DNA from: FEB-12 sp964503315
Lineage (GTDB): Bacteria; Zixibacteria; MSB-5A5; GN15; FEB-12
Length of the DNA: 64,000 nucleotides
Direction: 5' to 3'
NCBI GenBank assembly: GCA_964503315.1
Contig: CAZCZL010000004.1
Location: 181,238 to 245,237 of the forward strand
A program made the translations under genes and the position numbers. The notes under the pieces were generated by a model. It saw only the letters and a program-made list of their open reading frames with translations. It had not been told where the DNA came from and ran no database searches. Of the stretch, positions 41,840 through 50,403 are shown in pieces; positions within the stretch are counted from its first letter, which is position 1, and the number at the start of each line of letters is the position of its first letter.

Positions 41840-42421
41840 TTACTTTCCGAAATTCTCTTCCACGAACTTCCAGTTCACCAAGTTCCAGAAGTTGCTGACA
41901 TAATCCGGGCGTGCGTTGCGGAAGTCGATGTAGTACGCATGCTCCCAGACATCGCAGGTCAAAAGCGGCGTTTTGCCGTCCCGCATCGGGTTGTCCGCGT
42001 TCGCCGTCTTCTCGATCGCCAGTGAGCCATCTTTGGTCTTCACCAGCCAGGCCCAACCCGAACCGAACTGTGTAGTCGCGGCCTCGGCGAATTTCACCTT
42101 GAACTCATCGAACGACCCGAACTGCTTTGCGATTGCTTCCGCCAGCTTCCCCGATGGTGCCTTCGGTGCGTTCGGTGTCAGGCAATGCCAGAAAAATGTG
42201 TGGTTCCAGACCTGCGCCCCGTTATTGAATATCCCGCCGGAGGCTTTGCGGATGATCTCCTCCAGCGGTGCGTTCTCAAACTCGGTCCCTGGTATCAACT
42301 TGTTGAGATTCACCACATAGGCGTTGTGGTGTTTGCCATAATGGTAGTTGAGCGTTTCTTCGGACATCAACGGCGCGAGCGCGGTGCGCGCGTACGGCAA
42401 TTCGGGCAACTGGTGCGTCAT
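41840..42421 (-). CDS. sodB: Superoxide dismutase, iron type
   Basis: 193 residues with AGGAGG before the ATG. Canonical ligands are H27 (LNYHYGKHHNAYV), a histidine in WNHTFFWHCL, and Asp/His in CDVWEHAYYIDFRNARPDYV. The block GSGWAWLV matches FeSOD. It is cytoplasmic and removes superoxide. It has its own near-consensus promoter. It sits beside the respiratory complex, which could be a superoxide source, but that link is inference. Confidence 0.96.
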   Translation of the reverse strand: MTHQLPELPYARTALAPLMSEETLNYHYGKHHNAYVVNLNKLIPGTEFENAPLEEIIRKASGGIFNNGAQVWNHTFFWHCLTPNAPKAPSGKLAEAIAKQFGSFDEFKVKFAEAATTQFGSGWAWLVKTKDGSLAIEKTANADNPMRDGKTPLLTCDVWEHAYYIDFRNARPDYVSNFWNLVNWKFVEENFGK

Positions 42422-42818
42422 CTGTTACCTCCTTGATATGAGTTCAATAAGACTTTGTCAGTTAATTGGATTCACACGCTTTCACGGAGCGATCAGTCCG
42501 CGTTACCTATGAAAAAGCATAGAGGCGATGACAGCCGTTGTCAAACCCTTTCTCGATCTTTCACGCCAACCTTTTCCCTACTTTCGAGTATAACTTGTAG
42601 AGACCCGTGACAACTGAGTATCGAATTTTTGATATCTGCCAATCAGGAGCGACTTAGTCGTCTCTCCGGTGGTGATGAGATCAAAGTGAGGTGTAGAGGT
42701 CGATTTTAGTTGCCGCGGTCAAGAGAGTCGGTAGTTTACCGATGTATAGATATATCAGCGGCGATCGGGGAGCAGCCGCCACAGGGACAGTGACAACAAG
42801 GATGACGGTTATACTGAA
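42422..42818. other. 397-nt region without a gene; two divergent promoters
   Basis: The left part carries the sodB promoter (minus strand). The right part carries a perfect inverted repeat TCGGTA-GTT-TACCGA (42728-42742) followed by TATAGA (42745-42750), a possible regulated -10 for the thioredoxin-fold gene. Between them I see no coding sequence or recognisable RNA. Confidence 0.5.
42516..42544 (-). promoter_or_regulatory. Promoter of the second SOD gene
   Basis: Minus strand: TTGACA (42539-42544), 17-nt spacer, TATGCT (42516-42521), about 95 nt upstream of the ATG. Confidence 0.65.
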
Positions 42819-43076
42819 ATGGAAATCGGCCTGATCTATTCGGACAAGGACCCGCAACAGTCGGCGGCCCGCAATTTTGTGCATCGCTTCGTGAAGGAGC
42901 GCGGCATTCTCGCCAATATCATCGAATCCGAGCAGCCAGTCCAATCCCCGACCATCATTATTAATGGCCGGACACTGACTGACCTTCGCCGCAGTCCGCG
43001 CGAGACATCGTCGCGCATGTTCCCCAATATCGACGATATCGCGCACGCCCTCGAACAGCACTTCTGGAGTCTGTAG
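42819..43076 (+). CDS. Small thioredoxin-fold-like protein lacking CxxC
   Basis: 85 residues. The layout beta-alpha-beta (MEIGLIYSDKDPQQSAARNF) then SPTIIINGRTL resembles a glutaredoxin-like fold with a cis-proline before a strand. The place of the CxxC is taken by SDKDPQQS, so it should not do thiol chemistry. No good ribosome-binding site is visible, but a strong terminator follows 25 nt after the stop. Function unknown; it may be a binding or scaffold version of the fold. Confidence 0.6.
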   Translation: MEIGLIYSDKDPQQSAARNFVHRFVKERGILANIIESEQPVQSPTIIINGRTLTDLRRSPRETSSRMFPNIDDIAHALEQHFWSL

Positions 43077-43101
43077 AGGACTCCCTTGAGACGTGTAGCC
43101 T

Positions 43102-43124
43102 GCCCCGCTGAGCGGGGCTTTTCT
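43102..43124 (+). terminator. Intrinsic terminator after the thioredoxin-fold gene
   Basis: GCCCCGC-TGA-GCGGGGC followed by TTTTCT. Confidence 0.85.
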
Positions 43125-43264
43125 GTATCTGCCGAACCGGTTCAAGCGTCCTGCCGCATCGAAGGTCTCATTTGTACCAGAGATGAAACCTCCCGTCTGA
43201 ATCGGACGTTTTCTCTTTCAAGTAAACGACACACTCGCTTTCCATCATATCGGAGGTGACACCC

Positions 43265-43795
43265 ATGAACTTCTCCGTTACACGGTCGATAGAACTACTC
43301 GAACGTACTCCCTATGTCCTTGAGGTGCTCTTGCGTGATCTAACCCCCTTCTGGACCAACCAGAACGAAGGTCCCGATACCTGGTCCCCGTATGATGTCC
43401 TCGGCCATCTCATCCACGGCGACCGAGTTGATTGGGTTGCCCGAACACAGATCATCTTATCTGACAGCGGCCCCAAGGAATTTGCCAAGTTCGACCGGTT
43501 TGCGCAGTTTCAGGAGAGCAAGGGGAAAACTCTCGCGGACTTGCTTGGTGAGTTCAAGACCGTCCGCGCGGCGAATGTAGCCACCCTCCGGTCACTGAAC
43601 CTGTCCGATGATGACCTCAAGAAAACCGGCATCCATCCGGTCTTTGGCGAGGTGACCCTCGCTCAGCTTCTTTCGACCTGGACCGTCCATGACCTCGACC
43701 ATATCTCTCAGATATCCCGAGTGATGGCGAAACAGTATCTGGAGGACGTCGGCCCCTGGACGGCATACATGAGAATCCTCAAGCCCCTCCAGTAG
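43265..43795 (+). CDS. DinB-like four-helix protein
   Basis: 176 residues from ATG 43265 (GGAGGTG upstream). It has the DinB/YfiT four-helix pattern: WSPYDVLGHLIHGDR with the first metal histidine, and TVHDLDHISQISR with two more. Members bind a divalent metal and include thiol-dependent transferases and damage-inducible proteins of unknown activity. Monocistronic, with a shared terminator toward glyS. Confidence 0.85.
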   Translation: MNFSVTRSIELLERTPYVLEVLLRDLTPFWTNQNEGPDTWSPYDVLGHLIHGDRVDWVARTQIILSDSGPKEFAKFDRFAQFQESKGKTLADLLGEFKTVRAANVATLRSLNLSDDDLKKTGIHPVFGEVTLAQLLSTWTVHDLDHISQISRVMAKQYLEDVGPWTAYMRILKPLQ

Positions 43796-43810
43796 CGGCC
43801 CTTTCCGCAA

Positions 43811-43843
43811 AATAAAAAAGCGGGCCTGTTACCAGGCCCGCTT
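43811..43843. terminator. Bidirectional terminator between dinB-like gene and glyS
   Basis: An 11-bp perfect stem (AAGCGGGCCTG). On the minus strand it is followed by TTTTTATTTT, a strong stop for glyS; on the plus strand the T-run is weaker. Confidence 0.85.
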
Positions 43844-43914
43844 GATTTCTCCAACCCGAAGTGTCCCGTTATTCACGTACCCCACCATTTTTGGTGGGAC
43901 TCTACGCTCGGGAC

Positions 43915-45255
43915 CTACCCGTTCACCTTTTCATCCAGGAATGCCACGATCTGGTCAAAGCTCATCCGGCTCTGCTCCATCGTGTCGCGGTCCCGCACGG
44001 TCATCGTATGATTCGCCAGCGTGTCGCCATCGATAGTGATGCAGTATGGACAGCCGGCTTCATCCATGCGCGCGTAACGCCGACCGACCGCGCCGGAATC
44101 ATCGTAGAAGACCTTGAATTTTTTCTTCAGATCGTGATAGACCTTCTCGGCATACTCCGGCATCCCCTCTTTGTTGACCAAGGGGAAGATCGCCGCCTTG
44201 ATGGGCGAAATGCGCGGTGACAACCGAAGAAACACGCGCTGCTCTCCCTTCACTTCGATCTCATCGTAGGCATCGACCAGCGTCGTCAGCAAGGTCCGGT
44301 CGCATCCGGCCGAGGTTTCGATAATAAACGGCACGAACTTCTCGGTGAACCGCTCGTCGAAATAGCGAAGATCCTTCTTCGTTGCTTCCATATGCCGGCC
44401 CAGGTCGAAATCGGTCCGGTTATGGATACCTTCAAGCTCATGCCAGCCGAACGGATATTCGTATTCGATATCAAACGCCGCTTTGGCGTAATGCGCCAGT
44501 TCTCCTTCGCCATGCTGATGCCAGCGAAGTTTGCCCATCTTGATGCCGAGCCGTTCATACCACGCCCAGCGCTGTTCACGCCAGTACTCAAACCACTTGT
44601 CATCCTCCGACGGATGAATAAAGAACTGCATCTCCATCTGCTCGAATTCGCGCGTCCGGAAAATGAAATTCCCCGGCGTGATCTCATTACGGAACGCTTT
44701 GCCGATCTGCGCGATACCGAACGGTATCTTCTGCCGCGATGAATTCTTCACATTGAGAAAATTGACATAGATCCCCTGGGCCGTCTCCGGACGCATATAT
44801 ACAGTCGCGGATTCATCCTCGACCGGCCCCATGAACGTCTTGAACATCAGGTTGAATTTGCGCGCCTCCGTCAGTTCGCCACCGCACTCCAGCGGCGATT
44901 TGGACGGTTTCAGCGGACAGCGCGCTTCTTCCAGCTTGTCCGCGCGGAAACGGGCTTTGCACTTTTTGCAGTCGACCATCGGGTCGGTGAAATTCGCGAC
45001 ATGCCCGGAGGTCACCCAGACCTGCGGATGCATCAGGATGGCGGCATCGAGTCCTTCGATGTCATCCCGGCGATTGGTCATGGCATCCCACCAGAAGGTC
45101 TTGATATTCCGCTTCAGTTCCGCCCCCAACGGACCGTAATCCCAGCAGGAACCAAGTCCGCCGTAGATCTCCGAGGAGGGGAAGACATATCCGCGACGCT
45201 TGCATAGCGAAACGATCTTGTCCATGGTGTCCGGGGTGGCCTGTTTTGCGCTCAT
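43915..45255 (-). CDS. glyS: Glycyl-tRNA synthetase, homodimeric class II type
   Basis: 446 residues. This is the single-chain (alpha2) form found in Firmicutes, Actinobacteria, archaea and eukaryotes, not the alpha2beta2 form of most Proteobacteria. Motifs: RRGYVFPSSEIYGGLGSCWDYGPLG, motif 2 GKAFRNEITPGNFIFRTREFEQME, and SAGCDRTLL in the motif 3 region. It charges tRNA-Gly. Its start overlaps recO by 4 nt. Confidence 0.96.
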   Translation of the reverse strand: MSAKQATPDTMDKIVSLCKRRGYVFPSSEIYGGLGSCWDYGPLGAELKRNIKTFWWDAMTNRRDDIEGLDAAILMHPQVWVTSGHVANFTDPMVDCKKCKARFRADKLEEARCPLKPSKSPLECGGELTEARKFNLMFKTFMGPVEDESATVYMRPETAQGIYVNFLNVKNSSRQKIPFGIAQIGKAFRNEITPGNFIFRTREFEQMEMQFFIHPSEDDKWFEYWREQRWAWYERLGIKMGKLRWHQHGEGELAHYAKAAFDIEYEYPFGWHELEGIHNRTDFDLGRHMEATKKDLRYFDERFTEKFVPFIIETSAGCDRTLLTTLVDAYDEIEVKGEQRVFLRLSPRISPIKAAIFPLVNKEGMPEYAEKVYHDLKKKFKVFYDDSGAVGRRYARMDEAGCPYCITIDGDTLANHTMTVRDRDTMEQSRMSFDQIVAFLDEKVNG

Positions 45256-46061
45256 CGCGAATCCTTCTCCAACGTCAAATGGCTGTTTCTCAGCTTCTCC
45301 AGGAACTCCAGTGATTTTAAACCTGACACCAGCCCGGATTGGTAGCTGAGGAATTTGGTCAATGTATCGATCAACAACGAGGCTTCCTGGTACCCGATCG
45401 GCACGGTCGCCGCTTCATCCAGCGACGCCGTCTGCAGGCGAGATAACACCCGGTAGCTCTCGGCAGAAAGCCCAATATAATACTCTCCCTCCCGTTGGCA
45501 AGCCTGACATACCACCCCGCCCCGTTCCGGCGAGAAGAGCACCGGCTTCTCAATTTTGGTCCGATGATTTGTCTCTTTGCCGCAATCTATGCAATAGGCC
45601 AATGACGGATGGTACCCCAGGTGCGAGAGCAGCCGGAGAAAGAAGGCGAGGAATACGGCCGGGAGATAATGTTTGTCGACCGCGTCGATATGCCGCAAGT
45701 AGCTGACCAGATAATCATACAGCAGCGTATGCGACTCCTCCTCGGGAAGCAGAAGATAGAGCAATTCGCAGGCGGCTGAACCATAGGCCAGTCTTCCAAG
45801 TGTCCCTTCCTTTTCGAAGGAAAACAGCTCGAGCAGCTCGATGTCATTGATATATCCCCGCTCGGTCTTCTCTGAGTAATGGAAACCGATATCGAGTCGC
45901 GAGAACGGGATCAGTCTCCCGCGCCGCGACGTGATGGAACGTCCCCCTTTGTCAATCAACGGAAGTTTGCCGAAATCCCGACTCAGGATAACGACCGTGC
46001 GTGATGATTCAGCCCAGTTAAACGTCTTGAGAACGACTGCTTCGGATCTCTCGCGTGCCAT
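45252..46061 (-). CDS. recO: DNA repair protein RecO
   Basis: 269 residues. An N-terminal OB fold (EAVVLKTFNWAESSRTVVILS...) and the FDKGGRS-like basic loop are followed by helices and a C4 zinc site (CIDCG ... CQAC) near residue 165-205. RecO loads RecA on gapped DNA with RecR/RecF. It lies 8 nt after the DivIC-like gene and overlaps glyS. The recO-glyS order recurs in many bacteria. Confidence 0.93.
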   Translation of the reverse strand: MARERSEAVVLKTFNWAESSRTVVILSRDFGKLPLIDKGGRSITSRRGRLIPFSRLDIGFHYSEKTERGYINDIELLELFSFEKEGTLGRLAYGSAACELLYLLLPEEESHTLLYDYLVSYLRHIDAVDKHYLPAVFLAFFLRLLSHLGYHPSLAYCIDCGKETNHRTKIEKPVLFSPERGGVVCQACQREGEYYIGLSAESYRVLSRLQTASLDEAATVPIGYQEASLLIDTLTKFLSYQSGLVSGLKSLEFLEKLRNSHLTLEKDSR

Positions 46062-46069
46062 ATACCGTT

Positions 46070-46435
46070 TTACCGGTAGCGCAGGCGATAGAGCGTCTCA
46101 TTCGGCAGCGCCATATGATATTTGGTGCGGGCGATATAGGAGATATAGAGCGAGTCAGAGCGAAGCATCTCCCGCTCATGTGTCGCGTCGATTAGCAACG
46201 TCAATTGGCGGCGATTGGCTTCTTCCAGCCCCTTCTTTTCGAGTTCCAGCCGAACGATACGCGGCACGCCGTAATCGCCACTGACAAATGACCAGGCGAA
46301 AAAGAGGCCGATCAGCCAGAACCCAATGGTTATCAGGCGACGGCGGGCATGCGGATTTTCCCTGGCTAGCCGCTTTAAGAACGATCCGGCTGGCGTGAAG
46401 ATCGACGGCTTCGATTTGGTAACTCGACGAGGCAT
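46070..46435 (-). CDS. Septum-formation initiator protein, FtsB/DivIC family
   Basis: 121 residues. It has a short basic N-terminus, one membrane helix (about 33-52), then a leucine-zipper-like coiled coil (VRLELEKKGLEEANRRQLT) and the family end SYIARTKYHMALPNETLYRL. These proteins join FtsL and FtsQ at the division site. It heads the divIC-recO-glyS unit. Confidence 0.88.
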   Translation of the reverse strand: MPRRVTKSKPSIFTPAGSFLKRLARENPHARRRLITIGFWLIGLFFAWSFVSGDYGVPRIVRLELEKKGLEEANRRQLTLLIDATHEREMLRSDSLYISYIARTKYHMALPNETLYRLRYR

Positions 46436-46599
46436 GCGGCGAATAAATGCCTGTTCAATAGGCTTGGCAAGATTTTTTCAAACTTCTTACCCGACAATCG
46501 CTTGTCTGACGCGCGTCGTTCTTACCGCAAACAAACTTGACATCGCTCTCCGCTCTGCGTATCCCCCTCCCATTAACGGTTAATTGCATGGAGGCTCGC

Positions 46600-46800
46600 A
46601 TGGAAGCGCAAATCGGAAAGGTCGCCGGGGTCATTTGGGATATCCTGAGCAAAAGAGGAGAGGTCAGTCTCTCACAACTGCCGAAACTGGTCGCCGAAAA
46701 GGACACGCTCGTCTACCAGGGGTTGGGATGGCTCGCGCGCGAGGGGAAGATCAGCTATCGCAGCGACAAGAACCGGACCTTCGTCGAATTGAAGCAGTAA
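46600..46800 (+). CDS. Winged-helix protein (DUF2582-like)
   Basis: 66 residues from ATG 46600 (GGAGG 6 nt upstream). GKVAGVIWDILSKRGEVSLSQLPKL is the recognition-helix part of a small winged-helix domain, ending GWLAREGKISYRSD. Such proteins occur widely in FCB and archaeal genomes; they likely bind DNA but targets are unknown. It is followed at once by a terminator and lies beside the lysine tRNAs on the other strand. Confidence 0.8.
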   Translation: MEAQIGKVAGVIWDILSKRGEVSLSQLPKLVAEKDTLVYQGLGWLAREGKISYRSDKNRTFVELKQ

Positions 46801-46802
46801 CG

Positions 46803-46834
46803 AAAAAAGCACAACCGCTTGCGCGATGTGCTTT
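46803..46834. terminator. Terminator shared by tRNA pair (minus) and winged-helix gene (plus)
   Basis: AAAGCACA / TGTGCTTT stem with a 13-nt loop; on the minus strand it runs into a T-run. Confidence 0.7.
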
Positions 46835-46854
46835 CAATCAACGTCGAAAAAAAA

Positions 46855-46927
<73 letters not shown>

Positions 46928-46939
46928 ATTCAGTATCTT

Positions 46940-47014
46940 TGGTGAGGGTGGAAGGGATCGAACCTTCGACTCCCTGCTTAAAAGGCAGGTGCTCTACCAC
47001 TGAGCTACACCCCC
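46940..47014 (-). tRNA. tRNA-Lys, anticodon TTT
   Basis: Acceptor GGGGGTG / CACCCTC (one G-U), anticodon loop CTTTTAA, T-loop TTCGATC. Here the 3' CCA is encoded. It lies 12 nt upstream of tRNA-Lys(CTT) in the same direction. Confidence 0.97.
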
Positions 47015-47359
47015 AGCCGTTAACGTGACAAGACGGTTCCGACTGGGCTTGCCGGGCGCGATCACCCGGCCACGCGGCCTAGCGCCCGCCGTGCCAGACG
47101 CCTAAAATAGCCAGAAGCGACTGGATGTCAACCGGTTTTTCCCCATGACCAGCACCGCAATCTCCTATGTATGGTTTCCCGGGCAACCCTCACTCGTCCA
47201 CCGCAATCGACCAGACCACAGTAAGTTCCATCATCCATTTATAGCCCGATTTTCTCTTGCCCGAAAAGATATTTACCTGACCCGATCCATCCGTTATGTT
47301 GAATCAGTCTGCCCGGCACTCACGCTCGGCCGACCGAACCAGAATGGAAACGTACCGCT
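47015..47359. other. 345-nt region between tRNA promoter and lon
   Basis: It holds the tRNA promoter (minus strand) and a very GC-rich tRNA leader (47040-47100) with several self-complementary segments. The right half is lon's upstream region. I see no heat-shock promoter or repressor palindrome that I can name, and no coding sequence. Confidence 0.5.
47104..47131 (-). promoter_or_regulatory. Promoter of the lysine tRNA pair
   Basis: Minus strand: TTGACA (47126-47131), 16-nt spacer, TATTTT (47104-47109), then a GC-rich discriminator (AGGCGTC) as in stringently controlled stable-RNA promoters. Confidence 0.7.
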
Positions 47360-49768
47360 GTGAAGATTCGCCACAACGCTGAAGATATCGAGATCCGCTC
47401 GACCCTCCCGGTCATCCCCCTTCGTGATGTCGTCGTTTACCCGCACATGATCTATCCGCTCCTCATCGGACGGAAACTGACGATCAACGCGCTGCAGGAA
47501 GCGATGGTCCAGGAAAAGCAGATGTTTCTCGTGGCCCAGCGGTCCCCCTCCATTGACAACCCCAAGCCCGCCGACCTTTATCCGGTCGGCGTGGTCGCGC
47601 GCATCCTTCAGGTGATGAAGATGCCGAACGGCACCCTCAAGGTGCTGGTCGAAGGACTCATTCGCGCGGAGATTCTCTCTATCTCCAAGACCAACAACTA
47701 TCTCACCGCCAAACTTAAGGTCGCCGCGGTGCCGGATAAACCATTCGACCGCGAGATCGAAGCGCTCTCCCGGGCGGTCTCCGAGCAGTTCGCCGAATAT
47801 GTGCGTCTCAATCGACGCATCCCCGACGAGGTGCTGGTTTCGGTTGCCTCTATTGAACGATATGACCAGCTTGCCGATACTATCGCGGCGCAGATAATCC
47901 AGAAGATCGATGCCAAACAGCGCGTTCTCGAAGCCTTCGATGTCAAAGAGCAACTGCAACTGCTCTCCAAAGTGCTCCGGGATGAAATAGATATCCTGAA
48001 GATCGAACAGAAGATCGACGGCTCCATTCGCGACGCTCTGAATCGCTCCCATAGAGAGGCATACCTTCAGCAGCAATTGAAAGCGATCAAGGATGAACTC
48101 GGTCAGGGTGAAGATGGCCCAGCTGAAGTCGAAGATCTGCTGAACAAACTGGATAATAATCCCTATCCGGACAAAGTACGTGCAAAGGCCGAGGAAGAGA
48201 TAAAGAAGCTCAGCAAAATGCACCCCTTCTCAGCCGAAGCCGGTGTCGTTCGTTCCTATCTCGATTGGCTCCTCGGTATTCCCTGGTCGACACTGACCGA
48301 GGATCGCACCGACTTTACCGAGGTCCGTACTATCCTCGACAACGACCACTACGGCCTCGAGAAACCGAAAAAACGAATTCTCGAGCATCTCGCCGTCATT
48401 CGTCTGGCTGGCAAGGTCAAAGGTCCCATCCTCTGTCTGGTCGGCCCGCCCGGTGTGGGGAAAACATCTATAGGACGTTCTGTAGCTCGTGCGATGGGCC
48501 GTCAGTTTGTCCGGATGTCTTTGGGCGGAGTACATGACGAAGCCGAGATTCGCGGTCATCGTCGCACCTATATTGGCGCGCTCCCCGGACGCATTATCCA
48601 GTCACTCAAGAAGGCCGGCTCATCCAACCCGGTCTTTCTTCTCGACGAAATAGACAAACTCGGCAAAGACTTCCGCGGCGACCCGGCGTCAGCATTGCTC
48701 GAGGTGTTGGACCCCGAACAGAACAACACGTTTTACGACAATTATCTCGAGGTTGAATACGATCTGTCGAATATTCTCTTCATCACGACAGCCAACTCGA
48801 TGAGTTCGATACCGCCGGCTCTGCGCGACCGCATGGAGATCATTCGCCTTCCCGGTTATCTCGATTTCGAGAAAGCCGCCATCGCGAAGCAGTATCTCGT
48901 TCCCAAACAGATGAACGAGGTCGGCGTGCAGAAGTATGGTATCGAGCTGTCCGATGATGCCATCTTTGAGTTGATCCGCTACTACACTCGCGAGGCGGGC
49001 GTGCGCGAACTCGAGCGACGCATCAGCGGCATTCTTCGGCAGACCGCGGTTGAGATTGCCGGCGGCAAGAAGATGAAAAAGCTGGTGGTTAAAGCGAATA
49101 AAGTGGCCGGCTATCTTGGTCCCCGCAAATATACCGAGACCAATATCAAGCAGCAGCCGACTATCGGTTATGCGGTCGGCCTTGCCTGGACCGAACTGGG
49201 TGGAGAAGTATTGCCCGTCGAAGTCGTTCCGATGCATGGCAAAGCAAAACTGACACTCACCGGCTCACTGGGTGAAGTGATGCGTGAATCCGCTACTGCG
49301 GGACTCTCGTACATTCGCAAGCACTCTCAGGTGTTTGGCTTGAGTGAGAATTTCTTCGATGACCTGGAGCTGCACGTGCATGTCCCGGAAGGTGCCGTTC
49401 CGAAAGATGGCCCCTCCGCCGGTATTACCTTGCTTACGGCGCTGCTGTCATCGTTGACTAACATTCCTGTTCGCACCGATATCGCCATGACCGGCGAGGT
49501 CACGCTCACCGGTGATGTGCTTCCGATCGGTGGCTTGAATGAAAAGCTGTTGGCCGCCAAGCGGCACAATGTCATGACCATCATCATCCCGGAGCAGAAC
49601 CGCAAGGATCTGACCGAGATGCCCAAAGAACTGCTGGACGGACTCAAGTTACATTTTGTGCGGGATATTGACGAAGTGTTGAAACTCGCCCTGACCCGTT
49701 CACCGTATACACAGACGCGTCCCCGGACCGGCACTCGCACCGGGACACGCGCGACTCGCGCCCACTGA
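47360..49768 (+). CDS. lon: ATP-dependent protease Lon
   Basis: 802 residues from a GTG at 47360. N-terminal substrate domain (about 1-300), AAA+ domain with GPPGVGKTS, and C-terminal protease domain. The Ser-Lys dyad is in PKDGPSAGIT (Ser) and GGLNEKLLAAKR (Lys). It degrades misfolded and regulatory proteins in the cytoplasm. The last 20 residues form an unusual basic Arg/Thr tail (TRPRTGTRTGTRATRAH) beyond the normal end. engB follows 27 nt later. Confidence 0.97.
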   Translation: MKIRHNAEDIEIRSTLPVIPLRDVVVYPHMIYPLLIGRKLTINALQEAMVQEKQMFLVAQRSPSIDNPKPADLYPVGVVARILQVMKMPNGTLKVLVEGLIRAEILSISKTNNYLTAKLKVAAVPDKPFDREIEALSRAVSEQFAEYVRLNRRIPDEVLVSVASIERYDQLADTIAAQIIQKIDAKQRVLEAFDVKEQLQLLSKVLRDEIDILKIEQKIDGSIRDALNRSHREAYLQQQLKAIKDELGQGEDGPAEVEDLLNKLDNNPYPDKVRAKAEEEIKKLSKMHPFSAEAGVVRSYLDWLLGIPWSTLTEDRTDFTEVRTILDNDHYGLEKPKKRILEHLAVIRLAGKVKGPILCLVGPPGVGKTSIGRSVARAMGRQFVRMSLGGVHDEAEIRGHRRTYIGALPGRIIQSLKKAGSSNPVFLLDEIDKLGKDFRGDPASALLEVLDPEQNNTFYDNYLEVEYDLSNILFITTANSMSSIPPALRDRMEIIRLPGYLDFEKAAIAKQYLVPKQMNEVGVQKYGIELSDDAIFELIRYYTREAGVRELERRISGILRQTAVEIAGGKKMKKLVVKANKVAGYLGPRKYTETNIKQQPTIGYAVGLAWTELGGEVLPVEVVPMHGKAKLTLTGSLGEVMRESATAGLSYIRKHSQVFGLSENFFDDLELHVHVPEGAVPKDGPSAGITLLTALLSSLTNIPVRTDIAMTGEVTLTGDVLPIGGLNEKLLAAKRHNVMTIIIPEQNRKDLTEMPKELLDGLKLHFVRDIDEVLKLALTRSPYTQTRPRTGTRTGTRATRAH

Positions 49769-49795
49769 TGGCGCACACGAGCGAGGAGATAGACC

Positions 49796-50395
49796 ATCGG
49801 CGCTAAAAAGTTAACTGCCCAGTTTGTCGGCTCGTACTTTGCCATGTCGCAGTTGCCGAAAGATAGTCGCCCGCAGGTTGCCCTGGCCGGGCGTTCTAAT
49901 GTAGGCAAGTCTACCCTGCTCAACCGATTGGTCGGCCAAAAAAACCTGGCCAAGGTCTCCTCGACCCCCGGCAAAACCAGGTCGCTTAACTTTTTCTCCA
50001 TCTCCGAACGATTCTATCTGGTTGACCTCCCCGGCTATGGGTACGCCAAGGTATCCAAGTCTCTCAAAGATGAATGGGCCAAACTGATCGAGACGTATCT
50101 CAGAACCTGCCCCAATCTGACCGGGCTGGTTCTGCTTCTGGACGTTCGACGTGACGTAACCGATGATGACCTGCAGATGCTGGAGTGGCTCGCCAAGCGC
50201 TCTCTTCCGGTCCTCGCGGTCGTCACCAAAGTTGATAAAGTAAGCCGTAACCTCTACAGCCGAAAGGTTGCCGAGGTCGAGCACGATCTGCAGATCCCCG
50301 CGATCCCGTTTTCGTCTATCTCCGGGATCGGTAAAGATGAATTGATCGGGTCGATAAATCACCTGATCGCCAGTACCACCACCGTCAAAAGGTGA
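49796..50395 (+). CDS. engB: Ribosome biogenesis GTPase EngB/YsxC, likely ATC start
   Basis: 199 residues if started at ATC 49796. GTPase motifs are GRSNVGKS (G1), the KTRSLNFF switch (G2), DLPGYG (G3), TKVD (G4) and SSISG (G5). It assists 50S assembly. An ATG at 49844 is available but lacks a ribosome-binding site and would cut 16 residues (GAKKLTAQFVGSYFA) that align with the normal EngB N-terminus. ATC 49796 has GAGGAG 7 nt upstream and no ATG, GTG or TTG lies between the preceding stop and 49844. Confidence 0.92.
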   Translation: MGAKKLTAQFVGSYFAMSQLPKDSRPQVALAGRSNVGKSTLLNRLVGQKNLAKVSSTPGKTRSLNFFSISERFYLVDLPGYGYAKVSKSLKDEWAKLIETYLRTCPNLTGLVLLLDVRRDVTDDDLQMLEWLAKRSLPVLAVVTKVDKVSRNLYSRKVAEVEHDLQIPAIPFSSISGIGKDELIGSINHLIASTTTVKR

Positions 50396-50403
50396 AGGAA
50401 ACG

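Noticed and set aside
42681..43145. Minus-strand open frame over the small thioredoxin-fold gene
   Set aside because: The plus-strand frame has a matching terminator and a plausible fold; the minus frame has neither.
47294..48223. A 309-codon minus-strand open frame across the start of lon
   Set aside because: Antisense to lon, rich in residues expected from reversed codons, no start signals.
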